This document shows, one piece after another, positions 22,495 to 34,400 of a stretch of DNA of 64,000 nucleotides. A program made the position numbers and the translations under genes. Source of the DNA: Cheilinus undulatus (lineage: Eukaryota > Chordata > Actinopteri > Labriformes > Labridae); contig NC_054882.1 of assembly GCF_018320785.1 (NCBI RefSeq), forward strand, positions 31,190,719 to 31,254,718, read 5' to 3'. Each line of letters begins with the position of its first letter. Position 1 is the first letter of the stretch. The notes beneath the pieces are model-generated. The model saw nothing but the letters and a program-made list of their open reading frames with translations. It did no database searches and was not told where the DNA came from.

Positions 22495-25400
22495 TGTGAA
22501 GCCTCTGCTATGAAGGAAAACCAGGGAAACTGAGGAGAAATAGTGGTAAAACATTGGTGGAAACTGAAGTGACAAAACCGAAATTGTGACATCAGTGTGT
22601 CTCCATCCCTCTCCAAGTGCTGCCAAGTCCTCTCAGTGAGGCAGACAAGTAAGTTTTTGATGCTTCTGCATCGACACGACCAGAGAAGGACAATACGAGC
22701 AGGGTGCTCACAGAACAAGCCAAAGCAATACAAACCAACGTATCCCTGAAAATGCAGTCATTTAATGTTTGTTACAGTCAGCGTATTACTTCCTTTGTTT
22801 TTTCAGTTTACCTATTTGTAATTTGTACCCGTTTATAATTTGTCTGTGGGAATGGCATGGTGTGTGAGTCAGTGAGTGTATGGTATAAATGTACAAACTG
22901 AGGAGTGTGGGTTGAGTGGATTTTTGGCGCATATGAGTCTTTAAGGTTAAGGTCTACAATGATGCTTATATGCAGATATTTGAATTAAAGAGATGGAGAT
23001 GGATTACTGTAACACAGTGAACGGCTTCCAAGAAACCAGTTCAAGCATTTGGCAAAAAAATCAAGTTAATATCTGTCAAGAACTTAGCCTTTTGTTGGCT
23101 ACAAAAGCTTTATAAATAATTTGTTTGTAAGTCAGAGTGTTTGTGTGAGAAAATGGATAATAATATAATGACAATCTTGTTTTTTTACGACACAAAATCT
23201 ATTTTTGCACCCAGCATTCATCCTTTAAAAAGCACATATTTCATGTAAGGGAACTTAATTTCAGTAAGCATCAGACAAATTATTCAGGCTACTATACAGT
23301 GCTCTTGAAGTCCAAGGGGATGAGTATGTTTAGGGCACTTTACAATTGTGAGTTTGTTAATATTGTAACATTAACTTTTAGTTAACTAGGTTTTCCGTGG
23401 ATGGTTCCCAGTGTTATTTTTGGCATCTGTTCATATATGAATTTAATTTAATTCATTAATTTACATAAATTGCAGTTAAAGCCAAAATGTGTTTGTGTCA
23501 TTTGTTAAAGAACTGCTCCACATTTACGGCAGCTGGGCAGTTGGTGTATTTTCTGGCAGTTCCCTGTTCTGGTTGAAACCAGCCTCAAAAATCCATGGAT
23601 ACTCTTGTTATTCTTTTTTTTTTTTTTTTTTTAAGAAAATGGAAAAAATTAGCAGTTTTCTTATTTTTTCGTCTCTGAAAATCTTTGGAAAAACAGATTA
23701 AAAGCCATTTCCTGTTTTCTTGTTTCAGTCACAAAAATAGAAAATGGGAAAACAAATTTTAAAAAATGGGTCCTATTGTTTTTTTTCTGTTCTGATATTT
23801 TGTTTTCTTGTTTCAAGGAAATACCTGAGAAAAAGGAAATCATGTGACCCAATAAGAAAGGTGAATATTTCAAAATAAAAGCCCTCATATCAAAATTTAG
23901 GCCTACATAGCCATGTATTGTGTTTTGTATAATACTAGGCCTATTTGCTCTACAGTGGTAAAAGAATTAATGTTTTATTCAACTACATTAATAATGGAGA
24001 AAAATAAATTAATATGAAAAAATAAGCCTGGAGTGCTTGACGTATTTATTCATGTAGGAGTCAAGTTTTCTATTCATGATTGTATTGTTTGGTGGGAAAG
24101 TTTATTTGTTATTGTGTGTACAAAATAATATAAATTATTGAAATGTGTTTTCCCATTTTTAAATTTTTGTGACTGAAATATAAAAAGGGGAAACTGCACT
24201 GTTTTTTTGTTTTGTTTGTTTTTTTATTTTTTGTCAAACATACAAAAAAATGAAATAAAAGTTTGTCCCAATTTTTCAAGCTGTTTTCAAACAGGAAGGT
24301 CAACTACAATAAAATACACTGACCCTGCTGCATAGTAGAGTCTGTTGTCTCATAACCGGAGGAAGGCTGCTACAGTCACATGTCCATGTGTGCACTGGCA
24401 AGACACTTAACCCCAGTTTTCTCCTGCTGTCAGAGGCGTGTAAATGTCTGTGGATGCATATGAATGGGATCAGCTGTTATCAGTCTCTCTCAATGGCTCC
24501 CTCTGCTGTCAGTGTGTGGATGTGGACTCAATTTATCATTTTGTCTCGACAAGAATTGCTCATAGTTTAGAGCGTTCAATCCATCAAAACTGTGAAAATA
24601 TTGTACATCAGAAAACACTATATTCTAAAAGGTGGAATAATATGACGAGGGGCTAACACTTTTAAATTTGCATGATTGGAAACTTTGTCAAAAATCTCTT
24701 TTGCAGGTGTATTTTAGGAAGAGGTATCATCTTGCCTGCTGTTTGATAGGATGCTCAATATTCCTCAAAGCTCTCCGTCTTTGTTTTGTTTCTATTAGTT
24801 TATTTTTAATTTCTACTTGCCAGTTAGGCCTAGCAGCAATCCTCTCCTTAATAACCCTTTTATCAGCTCTACTGGCGGTCCACTCCACACATCCTTTTGT
24901 CAGATTTAAGTTCTTCCAGATTTTTCTGTGTAGATCTGAGTTTTCTTCTACTTTTGTTTTCTCCATCACATACAAAACATGATTAAAGATATTTGTTACA
25001 CCTTACAGACTGCTACTAAATCTTCCTTCTTTCTTTTTTAAAATATTATGAGTTTTAACCTTTATGAGACAGGAAAACTTGAGGTAGACAGGAAATATGA
25101 GGAGAGAGTAGGGGATATAAGCATCAGGGCTGGGACTGTTTCTGCACATGGGTTTGCTGCTCTACTGACTCCTAAGCTGGCACTCCTTCTTACCCTTTCT
25201 TCAAGCCAAAGTCATCAGATAAATAACCTCAGGCTACTAAATCCCAGCAGACCCGGTTGTGCACATTAGAGGTGTCTAATAAAGGCAATCGAGGTTATTG
25301 GGCTTCTATCCATTCGATGTTTAGCCAACCCTCTCTGCACTCCATGTGTTTCCTGTGGACCTGAACGATGGATCCAACGTTAAGGAGGATTGGGTTCTTG

Positions 25401-27680
25401 GAGCACAAACCCCTGTCAATGACTGGTAATTTAACATCCAGAAAGATTGGGGGAAAAAATCAAGCCATCACCCAAAGTATACATGTATACAGCAAGTTTA
25501 AACATTGTTTTCAGTTTTTTAATCATCTGCACTCTGGTTAATTCTGATTTTAAAGTTACAATATGTTTCTAAAAGCAGTGGGGAGATGAGTTCTAACACC
25601 TAAGAAAGACTTTGCAATCACATGATTCCTATTTTGATCCTTTTTTTTTTTTTTTTTAAGATTTTTACTTTACAGTGAGATTTTATATTCCTGATGACCC
25701 AATCAATACAACCAATTACATGGAGTTCATAGATTGTCCACTAGAGGACAGCAGATATTCCCAGACAGACCTCTAATGGCACTCCAAAGCAGGATTTATC
25801 GGTCAATAGCATGGAAATGAAAGCTGCTAAAGTTTTCACAACACTTCAAATGAATACTAATTAAACATATACCGCTCTAGTATCTCTTAACTGGCTTCAT
25901 GGTAAATTTGCGATTAAATATGTATTCTTTTTAAGATAACTCCATAAGGTAATATATTTATAAATCTATCAGCGCTCTTTACACTATTTACACTACCTAT
26001 AAAACCCACATTAGTGCTTCCCAAAGTATGGGCCGAGGCCCCCTACTGGGCAACTTGAGATCAATTACAGTAAAAAAAAAAAAAAAAAATTAATGGAATC
26101 CTTTTACAGTATCAATACTTTATTATGTGTTAATATTTTAAGAACTAGGACCAATGGTTAAAAAATAACATCCAGAAGATTTAACTTATATTTCAACGTT
26201 TTGCCATATACTTGTCTGATGTACAGAACCTGCGTCACACTACACGCATATTAGTGTTATGAAGGAAACAAATATTCATAAAGAAAATATAGCTGAGGTA
26301 AATTTGGATCTCATGCTTTCTATCTTAAAATATTCTGGGAACATTTTTAGATAGAAAGTTTTTTGGGATAACTTGCTTTTGATTGACTAGAATGTTTCTT
26401 AATCTAATCTCTCCAACACCTAAGAAACCTCCTTGGGCATAAATATTGATGTCATGCAGTTTCTTTATTGTTTCAAGCTATGTTTTTATCCAGTAAATTA
26501 AAAACAGCATGTATCATATAACTCAAATATTATTGAAAAAATTTCAAATAGAAAATGAACCTGAGCTTACATACTGCAATGTATTTTTTAGTCGTCTGAC
26601 TACTCAAAGCAATTTTTTTCACATCAGGTCCCATTTACCTGTTCACACCGATTAACTCCACGTTTACACACTGATGAAAAAAATGGCCATCAGTATTATA
26701 ATCCCATTCATACACATTCACACGCCACTGATGAAGCAGCCATGTTCTACTCTTGCCTTTGGTGCTGGTGGTCAAGGTGGCTTTTTTTTTTTCCACCAAT
26801 CAAGGCCTGAGTATGAACTACAGGAAAGAGGAGGCAGCCAGTGCTAGTGTGACCTCAGAGGTGTGCACTTATTGGGAGGAATGGATGCTTTTCTGCTACT
26901 TTTTTGTTGTTAATTCTTAATGTTAACTGATCTTTGTCAGTGCAAGGCAAATGTGTAAAACCATGTTGATATATTCTAAGTTTGCAAAAATATTAATTTC
27001 CCTACAACTGAGCAAAACCGGCACCCCAAATGGACATTTTTTGAGAATGAAATTCAATTCAACTGGTGATTGAACAGAATTGAAATCACAATTAGACCTT
27101 CCACATCTTGCAGGTACAGACATTTAGATCATAACAGATCTTGCATTACTTAGCTACAATTTCTTATTGAGTTTAATTTTAGAGTTTAAACATGTTCCTT
27201 GGTTTTGTCTCACTTTGAGTAAACATGTAGATATAGGCAGGCTTCAACCCTGATTTATATTTATCGGTCAAATTAGGGTAAAAAGCCAACAAAAAAATCA
27301 GGAAACAAAATAGAAATAATTTAGTTTTTTTTTTTTTTTTTGCCATCATGAATATTTTGATAATTATTATTATTTTTTTTTTTTGGATGTTGCTTTTCAT
27401 TTGAAGATTAATGAAGCATTTTTAACACTGGGCATTTTAATAACTTTGTGATCCCGCTTGTTTAGGCCCAGATGCGCTCTAAAAAGATATTTTTGAGCCC
27501 AAGGAGTTTTAATAAAGGTCCAATTAAAAAAAAAAAAAAAAAACAATTTGGTGTTTTCCTCACCTTGTTAAATTTCGTTAATATTGGATAAGAAATATTT
27601 TTCAATTTCCCAAACAGTGTTTTTTATTTCTATTTATTTTATGAAAATGTAAGATGAGGTGATAAAGGTTTGCAGTACCG
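22495..27680 (+). other. ldlrap1 3' UTR and intergenic spacer
   Basis: This follows the ldlrap1 stop and contains no supported gene. AATAAA occurs at 23874-23879 and 24003-24008 and ATTAAA near 22983, but the real 3' end cannot be chosen from sequence alone. The stretch holds long T and A runs (23610-23632, 25640-25660, 26073-26090, 27325-27340, 27525-27542), an inverted repeat at 23720-24180 and a repeat scrap near 26010-26090. Confidence 0.5.
23720..24180. repeat. inverted repeat (TTTCAGTCACAAAAAT / ATTTTTGTGACTGAAA)
   Basis: Arms near 23720-23755 and 24145-24180 share TTTCAGTCACAAAAA plus an adjacent AAAATGGGAAAAC block on the opposite strand. The intervening sequence is AT-rich. It could be the inner part of a foldback MITE; the outer ends were not identified. 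Confidence 0.5.
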
Positions 27681-27762
27681 CGTGGCAGTGACCTCACCAC
27701 GTTTAACTTCCGTGTGCGGGTTTGTTCATCAACCGTTGGTGCCAGTTGTGTGGCTGCTGGAG
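27660..27762 (+). promoter_or_regulatory. probable s100pbp promoter/5' non-coding exon
   Basis: A locally GC- and CpG-richer patch (ACCGCG, CACGTT, TCCGTGTGCGGG, CAACCG) ends in GCTGGAG followed by a good donor, GTAAGG, at 27763. It lies upstream of the first coding exon of s100pbp, whose coding part starts two bases after an acceptor, so a non-coding first exon must exist upstream. The transcription start is not visible directly. Confidence 0.4.
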
Positions 27763-28580
27763 GTAAGGAGTTTTAATTCTGTCACATTTTAAACGCGCAT
27801 GGATACAGAATGAAGTTGGCAGGCTTAATCGCATCACAATACACCGTGGAGGGTTTATACTTAATTATTTATTTATATTAAGCCCAGGAATGGTCTATGT
27901 GAAGTCGCTTAAGCTAAACTCAGGACAACGCCTTGCGGCCTGCTAGCGAAAGTGCCCGCCGAGTCTCTGCTGTCCAGAACTGCCATGGAAGTGGACTAAA
28001 TTTCCTGGCTGAACGTTGGAAACTGTTGACATTGTCCAGATAACACCAAAACATTTGCAAAGTGCCAACTCAAAAAAGAGTAAAACGGCGGGTTTTCCAC
28101 CGCTGAGCAGTAATAAAAATTCTGGCGTTAGCTACATGAGCTAACAGATCAGTCATGTTGGGTTAGTTTTTACAACCGTATTGGTCGGCCACAATGTGAG
28201 ACGACGGTTTTCTTCAATTTTATGGTAAAAATACAAAATTTGTTAGAAAGCTAATGTTAAAGTTAGTTTAACTTTTGCTCTCATGACCGTGTTTGGTCAT
28301 TTTGGCATTATTTTCTGCATTAAACTTACCTTTGAAGAAACTTTATGCTAAGTAGAGATGAGTATTTTTTATTTTGAAGTTTAGATTTCCAATTGTCATT
28401 ATGATACATTTTAAAGCTGTGATTAAAAACACATTTGTGCTCTCTTTACTGAAAATTCAGCAGGTTTACCTAAATAGAAACCATGTTATACTATACTAAC
28501 CATATTATTGTGAAAGGAAATGAAATGTGATTAATACAGTTTCTCATGTTTTAGTTGTACGGTTAGGCAAAGGACATATC
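27763..28580 (+). other. probable s100pbp first intron, 5' part
   Basis: Begins at donor GTAAGG. CpG dinucleotides stay somewhat frequent to about 28210. No exon is seen. Confidence 0.4.
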
Positions 28581-28588
28581 CTTTTATT

Positions 28589-29387
28589 CATAGACATAAT
28601 AAACGTAGACGCCTCATTGACTGTTTGCCCGCTGCCGTGATACGTCACCTTGTCCGCCATATTGCCAGGGGCAAGGCCGTTCCATAAACAAATGCAAGTA
28701 TATGAGGGATGAAGGATTTTCTGATTAAAAAATATTATTAAAATATTAGAAATATTATTTTCTTATTTAAATGATTCAAAATGACTAGCAGAGAGCCAAA
28801 AAATGTAGATAATTCAAGTATTAATATATTGCAACGGGAGGTAGGTCTGTGTTTCTTATTTTTTAGAGCTTAAATGACTCATACATGCTCATAGAAATTT
28901 CTAGTAAATTATTATATTCACATTAACATGCCATGGTTAAGTTATTATACAGTGTATATAAAATTATAATTATAATTTGTATCTGTACAGTTACATTGTT
29001 TATTTGGATACTTTCTTCCTATCTATGATACATTTTACATCAAATTTTATTTTACTGACAGTGATCGAGTCATCCTTCTCTTCTGGAAGCAAAATAACTG
29101 GCAAAATGTTGTTAAAAAGCTAGCTTAACCACGGGTATTAATCCACTTAACAAAAACGTTAGGGAAATTGGCTCTGAATGTCTGTTATTCTAGCCAAATA
29201 TGAGAAAAAACTGTTTAACTTACCCATAAAATGTTATTCCACGCAATCTTGTCTCTTCTGTGCATGAGTGCAGCCCCACGCAGCACAGGAGTGAGGCATC
29301 TTGCCCAGGAATGCCTATGGCAAAATGGTAGTGGCGTTGACGTACAGCCCACTGGCCAATGCGGTGTGTACGTATATTATGTCTATG
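28589..29387. mobile_element. CATAGACATAATA-type element with perfect 8-bp target duplication (799 bp)
   Basis: The left end CATAGACATAATAAACGTA and the right end TACGTATATTATGTCTATG are inverted repeats. The flanks CTTTTATT at 28581-28588 and 29388-29395 are identical. Subterminal sequence includes GTCCGCCATATTG. An 8-bp duplication with a CAT start is compatible with P-element-like or hAT superfamilies; I cannot choose between them. The 103-codon ORF at 29231-29542 crosses the right end and is not a gene. Confidence 0.85.
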
Positions 29388-29395
29388 CTTTTATT

Positions 29396-30535
29396 CCCAT
29401 GGCATTTTTACATTGGTCTCACTCCTGTACATCTGCACATGCACATATGCGGCTCTACGTAGGTTCTCAATGTCAAGAGTGGTTAGTTTCTGTGCAAGAA
29501 CACGCACTGCTCTGGAGCAGCACAGTGACTAACAGGAGTTAGTTTGTCGCAGTAAAAGCAAAGATTTAAATGAAAGAACTTAATATAACACTGGAGAATT
29601 CATCAAAATATTATAATTTTATGGGAATGGTATGACCAAGACCTATGTCAAACTGAGGTGAATAAGAGTAAAATAATCTCATTACATGGTACTATAGTTG
29701 TTAGATGGCAGAAACTGTTTTAAGGGTTTATTGATATTTGATGAAGTAATGATTTTAATAAATCAATTTAATTAAGATGCATAATACCCTAAATGCATTG
29801 CATTTAAATAAAAAATGCATAAAGAAAACCGAGATTCATAGTGCTGATCAACAAGATCATTGTGTTGCACAGCTGTCATGGTGTGCATTATGATTAACTT
29901 TACTAGCATCAGAAGCCTTATTTGAAGATGTGATAGCTAACAAGCTAGCCATTTCCTCTCGCAAAATAACCATGAATATTGTTCCACAGGATGTTTTAAA
30001 TTAACTAGGTAAAAAAATATTTTTGCTGGGTTTATCATGTGGGACATATACTGCAAACTTATAAATCTTTATTAACACAATATTTCAGCCAGGTCCAATA
30101 GCACTTTATACCTTCATGAAGTGAAGATACCATACCCTGAGTTTCTTCAAAAGGAGCATTGTGGTAAAATCAGCTTCGTAAAAAACATTGCTGTGATTCA
30201 TTATTTAAATATTGTTTAGAATGTGTGGCGCAGGTGCACATGAACAAGAACAAGCCAGAAACTAACAGGATTGATATGTACTTTATTCTTCACTATAAAA
30301 ATCAGTTATAATTGAAAAGGACATAAAAATAAAATTTGGCAATATTTTGCATTTAGATGAGGTCGGTTAAACTTGACTTGTTTCCCTTCATCTTGTTTAT
30401 TAATTAGGCTCTGTGCTTTTGTGTTGGTCTGAAAAAGCAGTTGCTTGTGAAAGCCATAATCAGTGGTTACTTTTGAAAAATATATTGTTCGCCATCAGTC
30501 CCCTAACTGTTTTCCTTTTCTGTTTTTGTGCAGAC
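29396..30535 (+). other. probable s100pbp first intron, 3' part
   Basis: AT-rich, no exon or clear repeat. It ends in the T-rich acceptor at 30531-30533. Confidence 0.45.
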
Positions 30536-31450
30536 ATGGACAAGGACAACCAAACAAGCTCCGCATTTAGTTGGCACAGTCCATTCATTAATTTCAAAAT
30601 TAAAGTAGAGAATAATTGTCACAAAAAAAGGAAATATGATTCTGGCTCTGACTCTGGATATGAGACTCCAAACAAAAAAGTATTTTGCTCAACAGAAAAG
30701 TATGAGGAAGTGCTCTTAAATCCTGCAGCTGACTTCGACTATGATGTCGATGATATCTTGTGCCTTAATCCCTGTGGTTCTTCTAGTGCTAAAGCATTTT
30801 CTGACAATGTTGAGAGCGATCTAATACAAAGTGGAAACTCATTTGAAAAAGAGCCAGTTGTAAATTCCCATGTGACACATGAGAAAAACACTGAAATCGT
30901 AGATTGGCAAGTGAAGGGAGATGAGAATAAAAACAAGATTCTGAATGTTAAAGATGTGGAGAAGGACAAGGGTTATTCCTCTGTGTCCTACATTAAGGAC
31001 CTTGAATTGGGGAAGAACCTCTCTCAGTCAGCATATGCGCAGCTGCCCTCAGAAACCTTTAGTCCTAAATTGAGGCAGAAACTAGAGGATGACAGCCAGC
31101 CTCGAAGTTCCCCAGAGCAGCAAAGTTGTCACAAAGAATTCACACTATCTGGACAGGGCATTTCCTTCATAGGCAGTGATTTGTGTCCCATTGTTACTGG
31201 GCCACAGTTGGAGCCTTTGAGCTCTCCTGGAGAGGCTTTGGAAGGTGATGTTGAAGTATGGAATATAGGTCCCCCCAGATTTGAGTCATCTCTTTGCCAG
31301 CAAGTCTCGGAGAATTTGGATGATAATGTTGAGCAGGTGTCAGAGAAGTTGCAGGGAGATGCTGAGCCAACCCCTCAGTGTCATGCTGCACTCGGTGTAG
31401 AGGACCCCACACTGAGCAGCTTTGAGGAAACTATCCTACCTCCTGTGAAG
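30536..31450 (+). CDS. s100pbp: s100pbp first coding exon
   Basis: This is a large 305-codon exon. An open frame extends upstream to 30413 but crosses the acceptor CAG at 30531-30533, so the ATG at 30536 is preferred. It ends ILPPVK with donor GTAAAC. The content is rich in Ser, Glu, Asp and Lys, with no recognisable fold. A basic patch and an acidic Asp-rich patch are the only clear features. Confidence 0.85.
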
Positions 31451-34400
31451 GTAAACAGATTTGCCTCGTGTTACATTCAACATGGTCATACAATATATAG
31501 CAGGCAATTTGCATTTCACCCTCTGACCTCTGTGCTTTTTTCAAGATAAAATCCGCTGTGGTTGCTGCAGGTCAGTTCACCTGCTGGAGCAAAGCAGCAC
31601 CCTGGCCTGAGCACGACTTTGAAAAGCAAAGCCAAAGGGACAGTCACTACAGGTATAGTTACTGTATTAGCCTCCGCCACCTCAAGGGGGAGTAGTATGG
31701 CCAGTGGAAACACAAGGTGGGAGTTTTAGCCATGACTCACTGTTTATAAAGACAGCTAATACTCTTTTTTTTGTTGTTTTTTGGGGTTTTTTTTGTCTGT
31801 TTTCAGTATCTCCCAGCCTGTGTTTACTTTGCACGTTTTTTTCTTTACTCATAAATTACTGAAGATGACATGTCTTGAATAGTATTAAGCATATTGTGCT
31901 TTTCAGGCCGGTGATGGGCAAAAGGGAGGACATAGAACATGAGAAACGTCTATATGTCCATGCTGTCACCAGACACATGAATGAGAAGCCGCATGACAGG
32001 CCAGGTATGACGTTGAGTTTAAAGTAAACACAACAAAGGACTGTGAGAAAAGCCCTACATGACATTTTTATTTTAACTTAACCCATAAGGACACGCACCC
32101 AGTTGTCCTAATAGAAAAAAAAGGATGGGGGGCATAACACTAACTGTATGTTTTCATTTGTATTTATACAGCATAGGTCAAAATCAATTAGTTTTAACTA
32201 CAAAATTCCTTTTCAGTTTTTTCCAACACAAAAACTAAGTGAATGGGCCCTCCCGTTTCACAGTTTATTTATGATGTGTGCCAGATTCAAAGAATTCTGG
32301 CTTTTTGACCCCTTCTTAGCACTGTTACTGCTCATTTATGCCACTTTTTCCATGTTTAGACCATATTTTCTTCTTTAACTAATTTTTGCCACTTTCAACC
32401 CAATTTTCATACTTCATCTAGCCATTTTTGCAACTTCTTCCCACTTGATACCCATTTTTGCCACTTTTTAACCGCTTTTCAACATCTTCCACCCATTTTA
32501 AACCCTTTCTATAATTCTGTAACCCATTTTTTGCTTATCTGAAATAGAAGTTCTGTGACTGTATGCTAATTTTAGCTAAATTTTCCCACTTTTAAATCAT
32601 TTTTGTCACTTTTTAACCTGTTTTTATCAATTTATCTGGCTATTTTAACCCATTCTTGCCATTTTGTTACCCATTTTTGCCTCTTCAACCTTTTTTGGTC
32701 AATTTTTACCCATTTTTGCAACTGTAACCCCTCTTCAACATTTTTCACCCATTTCACAGCAATTCCATAGCAAAATTTTGCCACTTTAATCCCATTTTTG
32801 TCTCTTTTGAACCCTTTTCACTGCTGTTTCCATTCATCACGCCACTTTTTTCCCACATCCAATCAATTTTTTTTCCACTTTTAACTCAATTTTGGCAATG
32901 TGTTGCCCTGTTTCCAATATCTGGTCATTTTTGCTTTTTGCTTTTTGCCATATTTAGCCCATTTATATACTTGACTATATATGAACTGTATATATATATT
33001 TGAATTTATAAAATATTATTTTTACAGCTTAACTTTAGAATGAATCATGATTTTGCTGAGCTAAATTGCCCCCAGTTTGGCTAGGCCCAAGACAGTTCTT
33101 CCCTATATCCCCCCTTATGGGCCAGTCACATCAGAATGTTTTGTGTTTCACTCAGGAACTTCATGAATTAACATTTAAAGGTCATGTGACACCCATGTTA
33201 CGCTGGGTCCTGATGGGTTAATGCTCAAATGCATCACAGTCAGTATAGGACTACATGATGTCCATTGGGAGTGCCATAATTTTTCTCATAATGTGGTTCT
33301 CATTTTATACTGCAGTGTCTCTTTATAAAGAATACTTACAGGATTGTAAGTATTTGGACAGCGGCGCCTTTTTTTTATTATTGTTTCCATGTAGGACTGT
33401 AATGGATTTGAATTAGAACAATCAATGTGTGACTAAAGGTTGGACTCTGAGCTTTAATTCAATGGGTCTCACAGAAATGTGGCGTTACCTATTCAGGATT
33501 TACAGTTATTTGACTCATTTGACCTCCATTATCAGAAGCCCATTAGTCATTTGGACAGACTAACATAATTATAAATATCAGGGCAGTTTTTAATACCTGG
33601 ATGAAAATCCTTTGCAGGCAAGTGACTCTGATGTCTGGAGCCAATGGGCATCACCACATTCAGAGTTTCTTCCAAGTAGATGCTTTGCAAGGCATTTACT
33701 ACAGCTGCCTTCAGTTGCTTGTTTGTGGTTTTTTCTGGCTTATGTTTTGTCTTCAGTAACTTAAAAGTGTTTTATTGGGTTGAAATAAGTTGACTGAACT
33801 GGCCATTATAAACTTCTGTGCCTTCACAAACTCTTGGGTTGCTTTCACAGTGAGTTTTCGTCATCTATTTGCACTTTAAAGTGATGTTCTTACAGTTTAG
33901 CAGCTGACTGTGAGCAGAGAGTAGGTCTTTACTCTTCAAAATTCATCTTGCTACTTCTTTCAGCAGTGAACACCAGTGCCCATGCCATAACATTGTCTCC
34001 ACCATGTCTCAGGGATGTCTCTATACTTTTCGATTCCCATCATTCCGACACAAGTATTGTCTGTTAAGAACCAGATTACATAACGGTGGAGGATTTTTAA
34101 AAATACATTTTCTAGTAAAGTCTGTTGTGGTCTTCCTGTTTTTGAATTTTACCAGTGGTTTGCACTTTGGTGTAAGGCCTCTATTTACATTCATGAAGGT
34201 GTCTCTTGATTTTAGAAACACCAACCACCTCCAGAGTGTACTTGACTTGTCTAGACATTGTTAAGGGGGGGTTCTTCAATAAGGAAAGGATTCTGCAGTC
34301 TTCCACTTGAATTGTCCTCCCTGGTCATTAAGGCTTTTGATGATGCTGAGTCTGCCTGTGCGTTCCTTCTTTCAAAGAATGTACCAAATTATTGATTTAG

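Noticed and set aside
22321..22733. Two overlapping minus-strand ORFs of 101 and 110 codons
   Set aside because: They are antisense to the last ldlrap1 coding exon and its UTR and show no domain.
29231..29542. 103-codon plus ORF
   Set aside because: It runs across the right terminus and target duplication of the 28589-29387 element, so it is a chance frame.
30413..30535. Upstream in-frame extension of the s100pbp ORF
   Set aside because: It crosses a strong acceptor (T-rich tract then GTGCAG) and would be intron. The ATG just after the acceptor is the better start.
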